Origin: Chloroflexota bacterium
GTDB taxonomy: Bacteria; Chloroflexota; Dehalococcoidia; Lucifugimonadales; UBA3495
NCBI GenBank assembly: GCA_026710825.1
Contig: JAPOQH010000030.1
Coordinates: forward strand, 1-64,000
Direction of reading: 5' to 3'
Length of the DNA: 64,000 bases
The position numbers and the translations under genes are program-made. Shown in pieces: positions 1 to 8,889 of the stretch. Position 1 is the stretch's first letter. Every line of letters starts with the position of its first letter. Under the pieces are notes generated by a model. The model saw nothing but the letters and a program-made list of their open reading frames with translations, had not been told where the DNA came from and did not search any database.

Positions 1-417
1 ATCTTTTCCGGTAGAGGCCAGGGCCAGGGAATCCTCCCGACCCGTGCGCTGTCCGCCAAACCTTGAGTGGGCAAAAACCCATGCGTAACCCCTCGGCCGT
101 GGGGCTGACAACGACCACCATCACCTCTGGCGGACACCCCAACTGAAATCCCCCAAGGAGCAAAAGCCAACCGCAACAAGCAACATCCCAAAACCCGACA
201 GTAGCGACGGGTTCAAACCCTCCCATAGAAATCCGCCGACCACGTTGGTCTCGCGCGTTATCGTCACCGGACTGAAGAGTCTGGCGTACGCGTGGCCTGG
301 CGATTTTCGTGGGGTATCCAACAGCGTCCGCCCAACGGCAGAAGCCCAGTTCCGGGCGTCCACGGGGGCGACTCAATACCATGCGTTCGGTGGATGGTCA
401 CCAAACGAATCTTCTCC
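1..417. other. Left-edge stretch without a convincing gene
   Basis: This stretch precedes the GMC oxidoreductase. Open frames here are short, overlap one another on both strands, and have no ribosome binding site or recognisable domain. I see no tRNA, repeat array or end of an upstream gene entering from the left edge. It may be ordinary intergenic DNA or a decayed gene. Confidence 0.4.
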
Positions 418-446
418 TTGCCCGGCTTTGCGCGGTCGGCTAGTAT
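418..446 (+). promoter_or_regulatory. Putative promoter of the GMC oxidoreductase
   Basis: TTGCCC (418-423), a 17-base spacer and TAGTAT (441-446) match the sigma-70-type layout, four of six bases in each hexamer. A start point near 453 would give a leader of about 30 bases with the GGAGG just before the ATG at 485. Seen in sequence only; no transcript evidence. Confidence 0.45.
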
Positions 447-484
447 TACCGCCATCTCAACCCCTGCAACAAACGGAGGTTACG

Positions 485-2029
485 ATGCGGTACGACTATA
501 TCGTGGTTGGCGCCGGATCCGCCGGAGCCACCATCGCAACCCGCCTGTCCGAAGACCCGGATAAGAGCGTCCTCTTGCTGGAGGCCGGCCCGGACTATCC
601 CGATTTCGACCATCTCCCCGATGACCTGAAGCTCGGCAACAACGTCTTCTTCTCCGCTTACGGCCCGCACAGTTGGGCTTACAGCGCCCGCGTAACCGCC
701 CAGCAGACCGACCTCGTCATCCCGCGCGGCAAGGCTACCGGCGGCTCCTCGGCCATCAACGGCCAGGTCCTCTACCGAGGGATCCCTGAGGACTACGATC
801 GTTGGTCTGAATGGGGTAACGACGAGTGGGGCTACACCAACGTCCTGCCATTCTTCCGCCGGATGGAGAACGACCACGATTTCCAGGATGACTGGCACGG
901 CACCGAGGGCCCCATTCCCGTGCGCCGCTATCGCCCCGACGAGTGGCTCCCACATTCCGCTGCCTTCAAGGATGCGTGCGTGTCTCTCGGATTCAACGAC
1001 GATGCCGACCAGAACCATCCCGAGTCCACCGGCGTTTCTCCCCGCGCCCGCAACACCCTCGACGGCGTCCGCATCAGCACTGCTCTGGCCTACCTCAACC
1101 TGGCCCGCCATCGCCTGAATTTCACCCTGCGCGCCAACGTCCATGCCTGCCGCGTCGTCTTCGATGGCAACCGCGCCGTTGGCGTTGAGGTCGAAAGCGG
1201 CGGCGACCGATTCGTCGCGGAGGGCAATCAGATCATCGTCAGCAGCGGCGCAATCGCCTCGCCCCAGTTGCTTCTCCTCTCCGGTGTGGGTCCTGCAGAC
1301 CACCTGCGCGAGGTCGGTATCCCGGTCGTCCATGAGCTCCCCGGCGTCGGCCAGAACCTCCGCGACCATCCATCAGCCTGCGTCCTGTTCCGCGCCGCCG
1401 GCGACCGGCCCGACCCCCAGGCCGCCGCCATCCAGGTGGGTCTTCGCTACACGATAGAGGACTCCTACCTCCGCAACGATATGCAAATCACTCCGCTGCT
1501 GATGACCTCCGAGCACCGCCCGGCGCAGGTCGTCATTGACGACGATGAAAACTACATCGGCATCAGCGCTGGCCTGCAGTTGGCCTTGGGCAAGGGCGAA
1601 CTGCGCCTCAAGTCCAGCGACCCATCTGAATACCCGTATCTTGATTACAACTACTACCAGGAGCCGTTCGACCTGGAACGAATGCGCAAGGCCATCCGTA
1701 CGTGCATTGAGATCGGCGAGCACCCGTCATACCGCGAAATTCTGCTCGACCGCGTCAACCCGGTCGACGCTGACCTCGTCTCCGACGCTGCTCTGGATGA
1801 TTGGCTCATGCGCAACACCGGCACGTCGCACCACGTATCCGGCACATGTAAAATGGGGCCCTCCAGCGATGAGATGGCCGTCGTCGATCAGCACGGGAGG
1901 GTTCACGGCCTCGACAATATCCGCGTCGCCGATGCATCCATCATGCCCGATTGCATCCGCGCCAACACCAACGCTACCACCATCATGATCGGCGAAAAAA
2001 TCGCCGATTACATCCGCACGGGCCGCTGA
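485..2029 (+). CDS. GMC-family FAD-dependent oxidoreductase (choline dehydrogenase-like)
   Basis: Predicted 514-residue flavoprotein of the glucose-methanol-choline family, which oxidises alcohols to aldehydes or ketones with FAD. The Rossmann motif VVGAGSAGA lies at residues 7-15, the GMC signature RGKATGGSSAINGQ at 81-94, and the C-terminal catalytic segment SHHVSGTCKMG near 448-458, followed by RANTNATTIMIGEKIAD. Length is normal for the family. The frame is open upstream to 245, but GGAGG at 476-480 and the motif position fix the start at 485. No signal peptide, so probably cytoplasmic. The substrate cannot be told from sequence. It faces an SMP-30-type lactonase gene, so a sugar or polyol oxidation-lactone hydrolysis pair is possible but inferred. 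Confidence 0.9.
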   Translation: MRYDYIVVGAGSAGATIATRLSEDPDKSVLLLEAGPDYPDFDHLPDDLKLGNNVFFSAYGPHSWAYSARVTAQQTDLVIPRGKATGGSSAINGQVLYRGIPEDYDRWSEWGNDEWGYTNVLPFFRRMENDHDFQDDWHGTEGPIPVRRYRPDEWLPHSAAFKDACVSLGFNDDADQNHPESTGVSPRARNTLDGVRISTALAYLNLARHRLNFTLRANVHACRVVFDGNRAVGVEVESGGDRFVAEGNQIIVSSGAIASPQLLLLSGVGPADHLREVGIPVVHELPGVGQNLRDHPSACVLFRAAGDRPDPQAAAIQVGLRYTIEDSYLRNDMQITPLLMTSEHRPAQVVIDDDENYIGISAGLQLALGKGELRLKSSDPSEYPYLDYNYYQEPFDLERMRKAIRTCIEIGEHPSYREILLDRVNPVDADLVSDAALDDWLMRNTGTSHHVSGTCKMGPSSDEMAVVDQHGRVHGLDNIRVADASIMPDCIRANTNATTIMIGEKIADYIRTGR

Positions 2030-2062
2030 CCCTTGCAGGGTTATTCGCGCGCCCAAATTGTA

Positions 2063-2085
2063 AGGGCGGGTTTCAAGCCCGCCCT
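2063..2085. repeat. Intergenic palindrome (dispersed family, copy 1)
   Basis: AGGGCGGG (2063-2070), seven-base loop, CCCGCCCT (2078-2085). It lies between the convergent ends of the GMC and SMP-30 genes. A T-rich stretch follows on the plus strand, so it may also end transcription. It resembles palindromes at 38318, 40512, 42530 and 54849, which share a GGGGCG-type left arm. Confidence 0.6.
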
Positions 2086-2142
2086 GTTTCATTCTGATTC
2101 CGAAAATCCGGGGATATCGTGAATCCCCTTCCCGCCGAACCG

Positions 2143-3060
2143 CTAACCACCTCTCGGTACCGGCACTCCCGGAATGTTCACCCGCACGCGGCACAATTCC
2201 TCAAATGTGGTGATGTACAGCGTCTTCAAGTCGCCGCCACCGAATCCCACGTTCGTCGCCCGCTTGCCGTCGCCCAGCGCGATCGTCCCCAGGTGCCGCC
2301 CGTCCGCCGCCAGGATCCATACACCGCCCGGCCCGGTTACGTATATGTTCCCTTCGAGGTCGCACTTCATTCCGTCCGGGACTCCGGGGCGTTCGTCCTG
2401 CAGCACGCACAGCAGTCGCCCGTTCTCGATGCCGCCATCCGCTCGCACGTCCCATGCCTTGATCAGGCCCACCCGCGAGTCGTTCACGTACAGGACGCTC
2501 TCGCCCGGTGAGAAGCACAGGCCGTTCGGTCCCACGTAGTCATCTATCAGTAGCTCTATTTCGCTCAGGTCGGGCGATACCCGGTACACGCCCGCGAAAC
2601 CGAGTTCCATTCCCGGATAGGTGTCGCGATACGGATCCGTGAAGTAAATCGTACCGTCGGATCTCACCGTCAGGTCGTTCGGCCTGTTCAGACGCTTCCC
2701 CTGGTACCGGTCGGCCACCACCGTGATGCTGCCGTCCGCCTCCTGCCGGGTGACCCGCCGCGCCGCGTGTTCGCACGCCAGCAGCCTGCCCTGCGGGTCC
2801 CGCGTGAGCCCATTGGCCTCGTTGGTCTCGGTCTGGAACACCGACAATCCGTCAGCGTCGGTGTACCTCATCCGGCGGTTCTGACCGATGTCGCTGAACA
2901 ACAGGTAACCGCCCTCCTGCCACCACAACGGACCCTCGGCCGGCCACCACGGGACGCCCAGCGCGGACCCGTCGCCTCCGAAACCGCTGGCTAACCACTC
3001 CACTTCCTGGTCCAGTTCCAGTATTCGTTCCAGTCCCGGCGAAACTTGCTCAATGGGCAT
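2143..3060 (-). CDS. SMP-30/gluconolactonase-type beta-propeller
   Basis: Predicted 305-residue six-bladed propeller of the SMP-30/gluconolactonase/LRE family, metal-dependent lactonases or esterases. Typical segments are AEGPLWW near the N-terminus, RPNDLTVRSDGTIYFTDP in the middle (the metal-binding asparagine region), and GPNGLCFSPGESVLYVNDS. The frame is open upstream to 3558, but that part lies inside the GH15 gene; the ATG at 3060 precedes the first blade. It is 17 bases downstream of the GH15 stop on the same strand, so both are probably co-transcribed. No signal peptide is visible. The lactone substrate is unknown; neighbouring sugar genes suggest a sugar acid lactone. Confidence 0.85.
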   Translation of the reverse strand: MPIEQVSPGLERILELDQEVEWLASGFGGDGSALGVPWWPAEGPLWWQEGGYLLFSDIGQNRRMRYTDADGLSVFQTETNEANGLTRDPQGRLLACEHAARRVTRQEADGSITVVADRYQGKRLNRPNDLTVRSDGTIYFTDPYRDTYPGMELGFAGVYRVSPDLSEIELLIDDYVGPNGLCFSPGESVLYVNDSRVGLIKAWDVRADGGIENGRLLCVLQDERPGVPDGMKCDLEGNIYVTGPGGVWILAADGRHLGTIALGDGKRATNVGFGGGDLKTLYITTFEELCRVRVNIPGVPVPRGG

Positions 3061-3077
3061 GTGTGCTGCCTCCTTTG

Positions 3078-4922
3078 CTATTGACCGTCTCCCAACGCCC
3101 GATCCAGGTTGAACGCGCAACTGATCAGGGCCAGGTGGGTGAAAGCCTGCGGAAAGTTCCCCAGGCCCTCGCCGCTCGGTCCGGTCTCCTCGGCATAGAG
3201 CCCGAGGTGATTGGCGTAGCCCAGCATCTTTTCGAACATCAGGCGAGCTTGATCCAACCGTCGCCGATCGCCCCCCCAACTGGCGCGTGTCAGCGCCTCC
3301 ACCAGCCAGAACGTGCACATGTTGAACGTGCCTTCCTGCCCGGTCAAGCCGTCGGAAAATTGCTCCGAGTTGTACCGGTACACCAGGCTGTCGGACACCA
3401 GGCCCCCTTGCTGAGGCGGTCTGTTGATCGCGTCCAACGTGCTCAGCATCCGTGGGTCCGTCGGCGACATGAAAAACACTAGGGGCATGATCAGGTTGGA
3501 GGCATCCAGCGAGTCGCTCCCGTAGTGCTGCACGAAAGCCTGCCGGTCCTCGTTCCACCCATTGGCCAGGATATCCTCATAAATCTCGTCGCGTGTCGCC
3601 ATCCATTTCAACCGCTCTGACGGGAATGACCGCAGGTCGGCCATCTTCACCGCCCGGTCCATCATCACCCAGCACATCAGCTTCGAGTACACGAAATGCT
3701 GCCGGCCACCGCGGGTTTCCCAGATGCCCTCGTCCGGCAGCCTCCAGTTTTCGCAAACCCAGTTGGTCATCTGGCGCAGCTTCGTCCAGAAATCGTAGGA
3801 AATCGGCTCTCCGTACCGGTTGAACAGGTACACTGAGTCCATCAGTTCGCCGTAGATGTCCAGTTGCAGCTGATCATACGCGCCGTTTCCCACGCGCACC
3901 GGCTTGGAACCCCGGTACCCGTCCAGGTGATCCAGCGTGAACTCCTCCAGTTCCCGCCGGCCGTCGATCCCGTACATGATCTGTATGTTCCGCCAATCGT
4001 CATCGAACGGGTCAATCTGCGACTCCAGCCAGTGCATGAATCGCCCGGCTTCATTGGTGAACCCAATGCGCAGCAGGGCGTACAGCGTGAACGCGGCATC
4101 GCGAATCCATGTGTAGCGATAGTCCCAGTTGCGCACACCGCCGAGTTCCTCGGGCAGACTGCATGTGGGCGCCGCCACAATGGCTCCGGTCGGCTCGTAG
4201 GTGAGCAGTTTCAGCACCAGCGCCGATCGTTCCACCATTTCCCGCCAACGGCCTTTGTACGTACATTGCGACAGCCAGCCCCGCCAATACGACACGGTTT
4301 CCTCGAACAGCGCGTCGCTCTCCGCCTCGGTCAACGGGTGGTAGCTCTCTTGGTCGTCGCCGAGTACACCAATGGCAATGGTGGCCGATTCGCCCGCCGA
4401 TAGCGCGAACGCCCCAATCACCCCGCCGCCATCCCTCTCCAGGATTATGGGCGTGGACAGCTGTAGGCCGATATCCTTAGATACAAACGCCGCGCCTTCT
4501 GCGTTCAGTTCAGTCCGGTGCGAATCCCGCCCGTAGTTGAAGGCTGGGTAGCACTCCAGGATGAACGGCACCACCCCGCGCACGCAGTTCACCCGCCGTA
4601 TCAGCTCCGTGTGTTCGTGCGGGTGCAGCGAGGTGGACACGGGCATGTAGTCGATGATCTCGGCCACGCCGCTCTGCGCCAGGAACCGGGTAATCAGAAC
4701 GTTGCTCGCCGGCCAGTACACCTGCCTCCTCACCGATGCCTCACCCAACTCCGGCGCGATTTTGAAATGCCCGCCCTTCTGGTCGTCGAGGATCGCGCCG
4801 AACACGCTCGGCGAGTCGAACCTGGGGCAGCAGAACCAGTCCACCGATCCGTTCACGCCGATCAGCGCGCACGTCCGCATATTGCCGACTATGCCGTAGT
4901 CCTCGATCGGAAGATAGGCCAT
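3078..4922 (-). CDS. Glycoside hydrolase family 15 protein (glucoamylase/trehalase-like)
   Basis: Predicted 614-residue GH15 enzyme, the inverting alpha-glucosidase family that includes bacterial glucoamylases and the trehalases of actinobacteria. The N-terminal beta-domain begins [12 protein letters not shown] and [16 protein letters not shown]; the (alpha/alpha)6 catalytic domain carries [30 protein letters not shown] (general-acid glutamate region) and [13 protein letters not shown] (general-base glutamate region). Full length for the family. No signal peptide, so an intracellular role such as trehalose or glycogen turnover is likely. First gene of a probable operon with the SMP-30 protein downstream. 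Trehalase versus glucoamylase activity cannot be decided from sequence. Confidence 0.88.
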   Translation of the reverse strand: MAYLPIEDYGIVGNMRTCALIGVNGSVDWFCCPRFDSPSVFGAILDDQKGGHFKIAPELGEASVRRQVYWPASNVLITRFLAQSGVAEIIDYMPVSTSLHPHEHTELIRRVNCVRGVVPFILECYPAFNYGRDSHRTELNAEGAAFVSKDIGLQLSTPIILERDGGGVIGAFALSAGESATIAIGVLGDDQESYHPLTEAESDALFEETVSYWRGWLSQCTYKGRWREMVERSALVLKLLTYEPTGAIVAAPTCSLPEELGGVRNWDYRYTWIRDAAFTLYALLRIGFTNEAGRFMHWLESQIDPFDDDWRNIQIMYGIDGRRELEEFTLDHLDGYRGSKPVRVGNGAYDQLQLDIYGELMDSVYLFNRYGEPISYDFWTKLRQMTNWVCENWRLPDEGIWETRGGRQHFVYSKLMCWVMMDRAVKMADLRSFPSERLKWMATRDEIYEDILANGWNEDRQAFVQHYGSDSLDASNLIMPLVFFMSPTDPRMLSTLDAINRPPQQGGLVSDSLVYRYNSEQFSDGLTGQEGTFNMCTFWLVEALTRASWGGDRRRLDQARLMFEKMLGYANHLGLYAEETGPSGEGLGNFPQAFTHLALISCAFNLDRALGDGQ

Positions 4923-4970
4923 GATCGCGCCCCGTTGGTCTGTTGTGCCGGCAGCTTGGTCGGGTCTCGA

Positions 4971-5582
4971 CTATCCTTCCGCTTTGGCCAAGGTAGCCAC
5001 GCTGAAAACTACCCGAAACGGTTTGCAGTATATGACCACGCTTTCTACATCGGAAAGGGGAACGCTGTCGGGAATGTCGTAGTTTTGCGCGCCGACGTTG
5101 CCTTTCAGCTTGCCCAGTTCGTGGTATCCCGAATCGTCCAGATCGCCGTGGCTCTCAGGGTCCGGCGTGTTCGCCAGCAGCACCCGCAGGTCCGGCCCGT
5201 TGGTGACCCTGAATTCATCCAGCCGCAGGATCCGCTCGCCCGAGCTCAATTCGTAGATGAAGGCGTTCCCGGATCCCTTGTGGAACGAGTCAGCATCGCG
5301 GAAATTTCCGGCTGCTTTTACCAGGTCCTGGGGCGCGGCCGTGGATTCCATCAGGGCGGCCGGCATGGCTTCATCCGCCGGGCTGTCGGAGGCAGCGGCC
5401 AGGGCCATCGTCGCTTCCACGTCTGCTCTCGACATGCCCTCGGGCACCACCGCCCGGGCTGCGTTGGGGAAATCCTCGTAGACCTCGTTGGTGGTAAAAA
5501 TGGGGCTGAGCAGCCACCAGGCAAACCACGCGATGGGAATGATGGCAAGAATGCCTATGCCAACCAATGCATAGCGAATCAT
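4971..5582 (-). CDS. Membrane-anchored DM13-domain protein
   Basis: 203 residues: one N-terminal membrane segment (about residues 5-27), a short linker with acidic and alanine-rich stretches, then a DM13 domain from about residue 95 to the end. DM13 hallmarks are visible: GSGNAFIYELSSGERILRLD, GPDLRVLL and the late single cysteine in VVIYCKPF. DM13 domains are proposed to act in redox or electron transfer, with the domain probably outside the cytoplasm. AGGAG lies ten bases before the ATG. It is 48 bases upstream of the GH15 gene on the same strand, so read-through is possible. The precise function is unknown. Confidence 0.8.
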   Translation of the reverse strand: MIRYALVGIGILAIIPIAWFAWWLLSPIFTTNEVYEDFPNAARAVVPEGMSRADVEATMALAAASDSPADEAMPAALMESTAAPQDLVKAAGNFRDADSFHKGSGNAFIYELSSGERILRLDEFRVTNGPDLRVLLANTPDPESHGDLDDSGYHELGKLKGNVGAQNYDIPDSVPLSDVESVVIYCKPFRVVFSVATLAKAEG

Positions 5583-5621
5583 GATCGCACCGCTCCTGAA
5601 ATTATACGGAGTGTATGGAAG

Positions 5622-6464
5622 TCATGAGCTCTGGCTATCCCGTAGCCTGGACAGAGCGTTCCTGACCGTATCAATGTCCTCAGCATCGGGTGCTGCTTCT
5701 ATATACGCCGCAAAGTCCTCGGCAGATTGATCATGGTTGCCCGCCTTGAGGTGCACCACGCCGCGATCCCTCTGTTCCTCCGGATGGTCGGGGAGCACCG
5801 CCATCAATGCTCCTATGATGATGATGCAGCGGTCGAATTCCTCGCGATCCCAGTAAATGGCCTTGAGGTTGCGGAGTATGCGGGCCAGGATTTCCCGGGG
5901 AGTGACCGGGTCCAGGTGGTAAGCCTCCAGTCGCACCGCGTCGCCGGCTGCTTCCCGCATCAATGCGCCGCACTCATCCTGGCTCAGGAGCAACCCTCCG
6001 TTGAAGCAGTCCACAAAAAAGTTGGGCTCATCGCGGTGCCGGATCAGGAAATGCCCGGGCATCCCGATCCCTACGATAGGTATGCCCGCTCGCCGGCCTA
6101 CCTCTATGCAAACTAGCGACAGCGTAATGGGGATCCCCAAACGCCTTTCCAAAACATGGTTCAGGTATGAATTCCGCGGGTCGTAGTAATCATCTCGATT
6201 TCCCGCCAGGCCGATCACGCTGAACAGCAAATCCGTAACGGCGTTCAACTGCTGAAGTTCGTTGCCGTCGCTGGGAATCCGCCCGCTGGCCGCCGACGCC
6301 ATCCGGTCCAGATTGAGCAGCACCCCGTCGATGTCAATGTTGGGAGAATCGGTGCACGCTATCAGTAACGCGCCGAGCCCAAGGTCGATGTCCCCGCCGA
6401 CCTCGTCTGCGGCCGCCGATTCGACGAGTTTGCCCAGTTCCAGGATTGCGTCGTCTGCGTTCAT
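5622..6464 (-). CDS. SirB1-type transglutaminase-like protein
   Basis: 280 residues matching the SirB1/Transglut_core2 family: DDYYDPRNSYLNHVLERR, GIPITLSLVCIEVGRRAG and GIGMPGHFLIRH, followed by VDCFNGG, give the family's conserved cysteine and histidine positions. A TPR-like C-terminus (VLPDHPEEQRDRGVVHLKAG) is also typical. In this family the transglutaminase fold is often thought to be non-catalytic or of unknown activity. It lies between the zinc-ribbon gene and the DM13 gene on the same strand with short gaps, so it probably shares a transcript. The start lacks a clear Shine-Dalgarno sequence. Confidence 0.82.
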   Translation of the reverse strand: MNADDAILELGKLVESAAADEVGGDIDLGLGALLIACTDSPNIDIDGVLLNLDRMASAASGRIPSDGNELQQLNAVTDLLFSVIGLAGNRDDYYDPRNSYLNHVLERRLGIPITLSLVCIEVGRRAGIPIVGIGMPGHFLIRHRDEPNFFVDCFNGGLLLSQDECGALMREAAGDAVRLEAYHLDPVTPREILARILRNLKAIYWDREEFDRCIIIIGALMAVLPDHPEEQRDRGVVHLKAGNHDQSAEDFAAYIEAAPDAEDIDTVRNALSRLRDSQSS

Positions 6465-6488
6465 GTTGAGCCCAATGTGTCCGGGTGC

Positions 6489-6761
6489 CTAGGAGACCCG
6501 ACCACTTCCGCGCTGCCGGCGATATTCGGCGGCCGAAAGGTCGGGGACTGCAGGATTACCAGGGTAGGTGGCGCGTTCGGCCTCCACCGCTGATTGTCTC
6601 CCCTCCACTTCGCGCACCTCCGGGGTCTCCGCCCCGCACGACTCACACCACACCAATTCGCTGACCATGAGCCGCATATTGTCCTTTTTGACCGTCGTCT
6701 CGCTGATCAATTGCCGGCAATGGGAACAGCGGCTCAGTATTGTCACATCCGTAATTGGCAT
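6489..6761 (-). CDS. Small zinc-ribbon-like protein, function unknown
   Basis: 90 residues with two CxxC pairs, CSHC and CESC, about 35 residues apart, as in zinc ribbons. The C-terminal half is acidic and probably flexible. The frame is open back to 6836, but a strong GGAGGGAGG stands just before the ATG at 6761, which is therefore preferred. That start lies 55 bases beyond the SDR stop, which suggests one transcript with the SDR and the SirB1-like gene. It is small enough to be missed by automatic annotation; no partner or activity can be assigned. Confidence 0.65.
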   Translation of the reverse strand: MPITDVTILSRCSHCRQLISETTVKKDNMRLMVSELVWCESCGAETPEVREVEGRQSAVEAERATYPGNPAVPDLSAAEYRRQRGSGRVS

Positions 6762-6816
6762 CAGCCTCCCTCCAAATACCTGCCAGCGGGTTATCCGCCC
6801 AACTGATCGCGCCGGC

Positions 6817-7575
6817 TCATCGGGCGGTGAAACCACCGTCCACTACCAGCTCGGCTCCCGTGATATAGGAAGCGTCATCGCTCGCCAGGAATAGTACCGC
6901 ATTGGCGACCTCAATCTGCTCTCCCTCGCGCCCCATCGGGACCTGGTCGTCAATCATCGCGCCTCGCCCCGACCGAACGTCTTCCGTGGAGATATTGCCC
7001 ATCATCGGTGGCATGAAACCCGGGTGTACCGAGTTGACCCGTATGTTTTGCTTGCCGTAGCGCACGGCCATGGCCTTCGTGAAAATGCGCACCGATCCCT
7101 TCGAAGCGTTGTACGCGGGATGACCGCTCAGCATGCCCACCAATCCGGCGATGGACGAGATGTTGACGATGGATCCTCCGCCATTTTGTTGCATCTGGCG
7201 AATCGCGTGCTTGGTGCCAAGGAAAACGCCCGTGGAGTTGATGTCCATGATTCGGGACCACGCCTCCAGGCTGTCGTCGTCCGGTACGGCGCGGCTGCTG
7301 ATGCCCGCATTGTTGACCAGTATGTCCACACGACCAAACCGCGACACCGTTTGCGACATGACGTTTTCCCATGCCTCTTCGCTGGTGACGTCGGTGCGAA
7401 TGAAGATGCTTTCCCCGCCTGATTCGTTGATCTCCGCTTCCACCTGTCGACCGTCGTCCTCGCGTATATCGGCGATGACGACCTTCGCGCCTTCGCTGGC
7501 GAACAGTCTGGATTCCACCGCTCCCATGCCATGAGCGCCGCCGCTGACGATCGCGACCTTCCCTTCCAATCGCAT
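6817..7575 (-). CDS. Short-chain dehydrogenase/reductase
   Basis: 252-residue classical SDR. Cofactor motif SGGAHGMGAVES follows the first strand, NNAGIS occurs mid-protein, and the catalytic set is visible as INISSIAG serine and YNASK tyrosine-lysine; the C-terminus ends with YITGAELVVDGG. The acidic residue in VVIADIRED after strand two favours NAD over NADP. Substrate unknown. The open frame extends to 7641, but GGAGA precedes the ATG at 7575 and SDRs normally begin about six residues before the first strand. A plausible promoter sits at 7637-7665. Confidence 0.9.
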   Translation of the reverse strand: MRLEGKVAIVSGGAHGMGAVESRLFASEGAKVVIADIREDDGRQVEAEINESGGESIFIRTDVTSEEAWENVMSQTVSRFGRVDILVNNAGISSRAVPDDDSLEAWSRIMDINSTGVFLGTKHAIRQMQQNGGGSIVNISSIAGLVGMLSGHPAYNASKGSVRIFTKAMAVRYGKQNIRVNSVHPGFMPPMMGNISTEDVRSGRGAMIDDQVPMGREGEQIEVANAVLFLASDDASYITGAELVVDGGFTAR

Positions 7576-7636
7576 GCTTTTCTCCGCAACCTTAGTCGAT
7601 CTGACGCTGCATCCACTGGGGATCACAAGCGACGCC

Positions 7637-7665
7637 AGCATAACCCTTCACTACGTCGCATTCAA
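7637..7665 (-). promoter_or_regulatory. Putative promoter of the SDR gene
   Basis: Read on the minus strand: TTGAAT (7660-7665), 17-base spacer, TATGCT (7637-7642), four of six matches each. The start point near 7630 leaves a 55-base leader before the ATG at 7575. It lies in the divergent spacer between the SDR and the CopD-like gene. Confidence 0.4.
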
Positions 7666-7812
7666 CCTTCCTTGCGCAATACGTCCGGCGCTCGATCGAG
7701 CCCAGTGCCCCTCTGCTGGTGTATCCTGAAAGCGTACGCGTTCTACACGGGTTGCCTGCCTGTCGCGTGAATCGTTGATCGTACCAAGATTCGTTCTACC
7801 TGAGTTCCAACC

Positions 7813-8343
7813 ATGTACCAAGCCGCAGTTTTCGTTCACCTGGCATCTGCCATCATCTGGATTGGCGGAAGTCTGTTCCTTGCCATGGTGTTGATCCCCG
7901 TGCTGCGTCGGTTTGCCCCGGCACCCGGCCAACCTCCCGCCAACCCCGCGCTGCCTCCCGACATGCTCGGGATCATCGCCCGGCGGTTCCGATGGATCTC
8001 ATGGACATGCATCATTCTGCTGGTGGCGACCGGCCTGTACATCCTGCCCACGCGCTACGGCATCGGTTTTTCCGAATTCTTCAGTCTCGGCGGACATTTC
8101 GTAGCCACCCTCCAGGTGAAGGTGGTCCTCGTCGCTGTTGTAATCTGGTTGAGCGTCATTCACGATTTCGTGATCGGCCCGTTGGTCAGTCGACTCATCG
8201 ACGAGATGCATGCTGGCGGCACAACGCCCGGGTACCTGCCATTGCTCCGGAAATGCGTGGTCTGGATCGCCCGGGTCAACGTGATCCTAATGGTGCTGAT
8301 TGTGGTGATAGCGGTAACTATGACCAGGGGGACGCCCGTTTAG
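7813..8343 (+). CDS. CopD-like four-helix membrane protein
   Basis: 176 residues with four predicted membrane helices (about 5-27, 62-82, 98-125 and 148-172). The first helix starts FVHLASAIIWIGGSL, the histidine-tryptophan-glycine pattern seen in CopD and related putative haem or copper membrane proteins; another histidine lies in SVIHDFVIGP. It ends nine bases before a molybdopterin-domain gene in the same direction, so the two are probably an operon. A role as membrane electron carrier for the downstream protein is inferred from adjacency only. Copper transport is an alternative. Confidence 0.65.
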   Translation: MYQAAVFVHLASAIIWIGGSLFLAMVLIPVLRRFAPAPGQPPANPALPPDMLGIIARRFRWISWTCIILLVATGLYILPTRYGIGFSEFFSLGGHFVATLQVKVVLVAVVIWLSVIHDFVIGPLVSRLIDEMHAGGTTPGYLPLLRKCVVWIARVNVILMVLIVVIAVTMTRGTPV

Positions 8344-8352
8344 TGAGGAACT

Positions 8353-8889
8353 ATGTCGATCCCAGAGCATGAAAGCAAATTAGAATGCCTGCCGGTTTTT
8401 GACGATCATCACGGGCGCCCTGAAGTTTGGTCGGGCCTGAAAGTCGAAGGCCTCGTCCACAACCCAACGGTGCTCACGGAGGCCGATCTGGCCAACCTGA
8501 CGCAGACCAGCCTGACCGATGACTTCCGGTGTGTGGAGGGATGGTCAGTGCCTGACCAGGATTGGGGCGGAGTGCCTCTGTCGGCTCTGCTGGATATGGT
8601 CGGTCCCCTGCCAGATGCAAGGTTTGCCGCGATATCAGCCGCTGACTATTCCGTCACGGTACCGCTGGATGACGAGGCTTCCAGCATTTTGCTGGCGACT
8701 CGTTTGAACGGATCTCCGTTGTCGTCCGACCATGGTGGCCCTTGCCGGCTGGTGATGGTGCAGCAGGCCTGCTACTCCAGCGTCAAGTGGGTGGACACCA
8801 TCCGCCTCACCGAAGAAATGCCCATAGAGACTGCCCAGGAAATCGCCGCAGCCCGCAACGCTTCTCGGGGGCCCGCTACAACTCCCTGA
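8353..8889 (+). CDS. Molybdopterin-binding oxidoreductase domain protein (sulfite oxidase/MsrP-like)
   Basis: 178 residues, essentially only the oxidoreductase molybdopterin-binding domain. Cys60 in DDFRCVEGWS is the expected molybdenum ligand; WGGVPLSALLD and the late YSSVKWVDTIRL are family signatures. There is no Tat or Sec signal and no C-terminal dimerisation domain, unlike sulfite oxidases, and it is shorter than exported MsrP proteins. It follows the CopD-like gene by nine bases and overlaps the convergent response-regulator gene by 14 bases. The substrate is unknown; the cytoplasmic location is inferred from the missing signal peptide. Confidence 0.75.
   Translation: MSIPEHESKLECLPVFDDHHGRPEVWSGLKVEGLVHNPTVLTEADLANLTQTSLTDDFRCVEGWSVPDQDWGGVPLSALLDMVGPLPDARFAAISAADYSVTVPLDDEASSILLATRLNGSPLSSDHGGPCRLVMVQQACYSSVKWVDTIRLTEEMPIETAQEIAAARNASRGPATTP

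Noticed and set aside
121-363. An 80-codon minus-strand frame near the left edge with a hydrophobic stretch
   Set aside because: No ribosome binding site, overlaps other random frames and no family resemblance.
4518-5627. A 369-codon plus-strand open frame across the GH15 and DM13 genes
   Set aside because: Antisense to two genes with clear family motifs; composition is that of a shadow frame.
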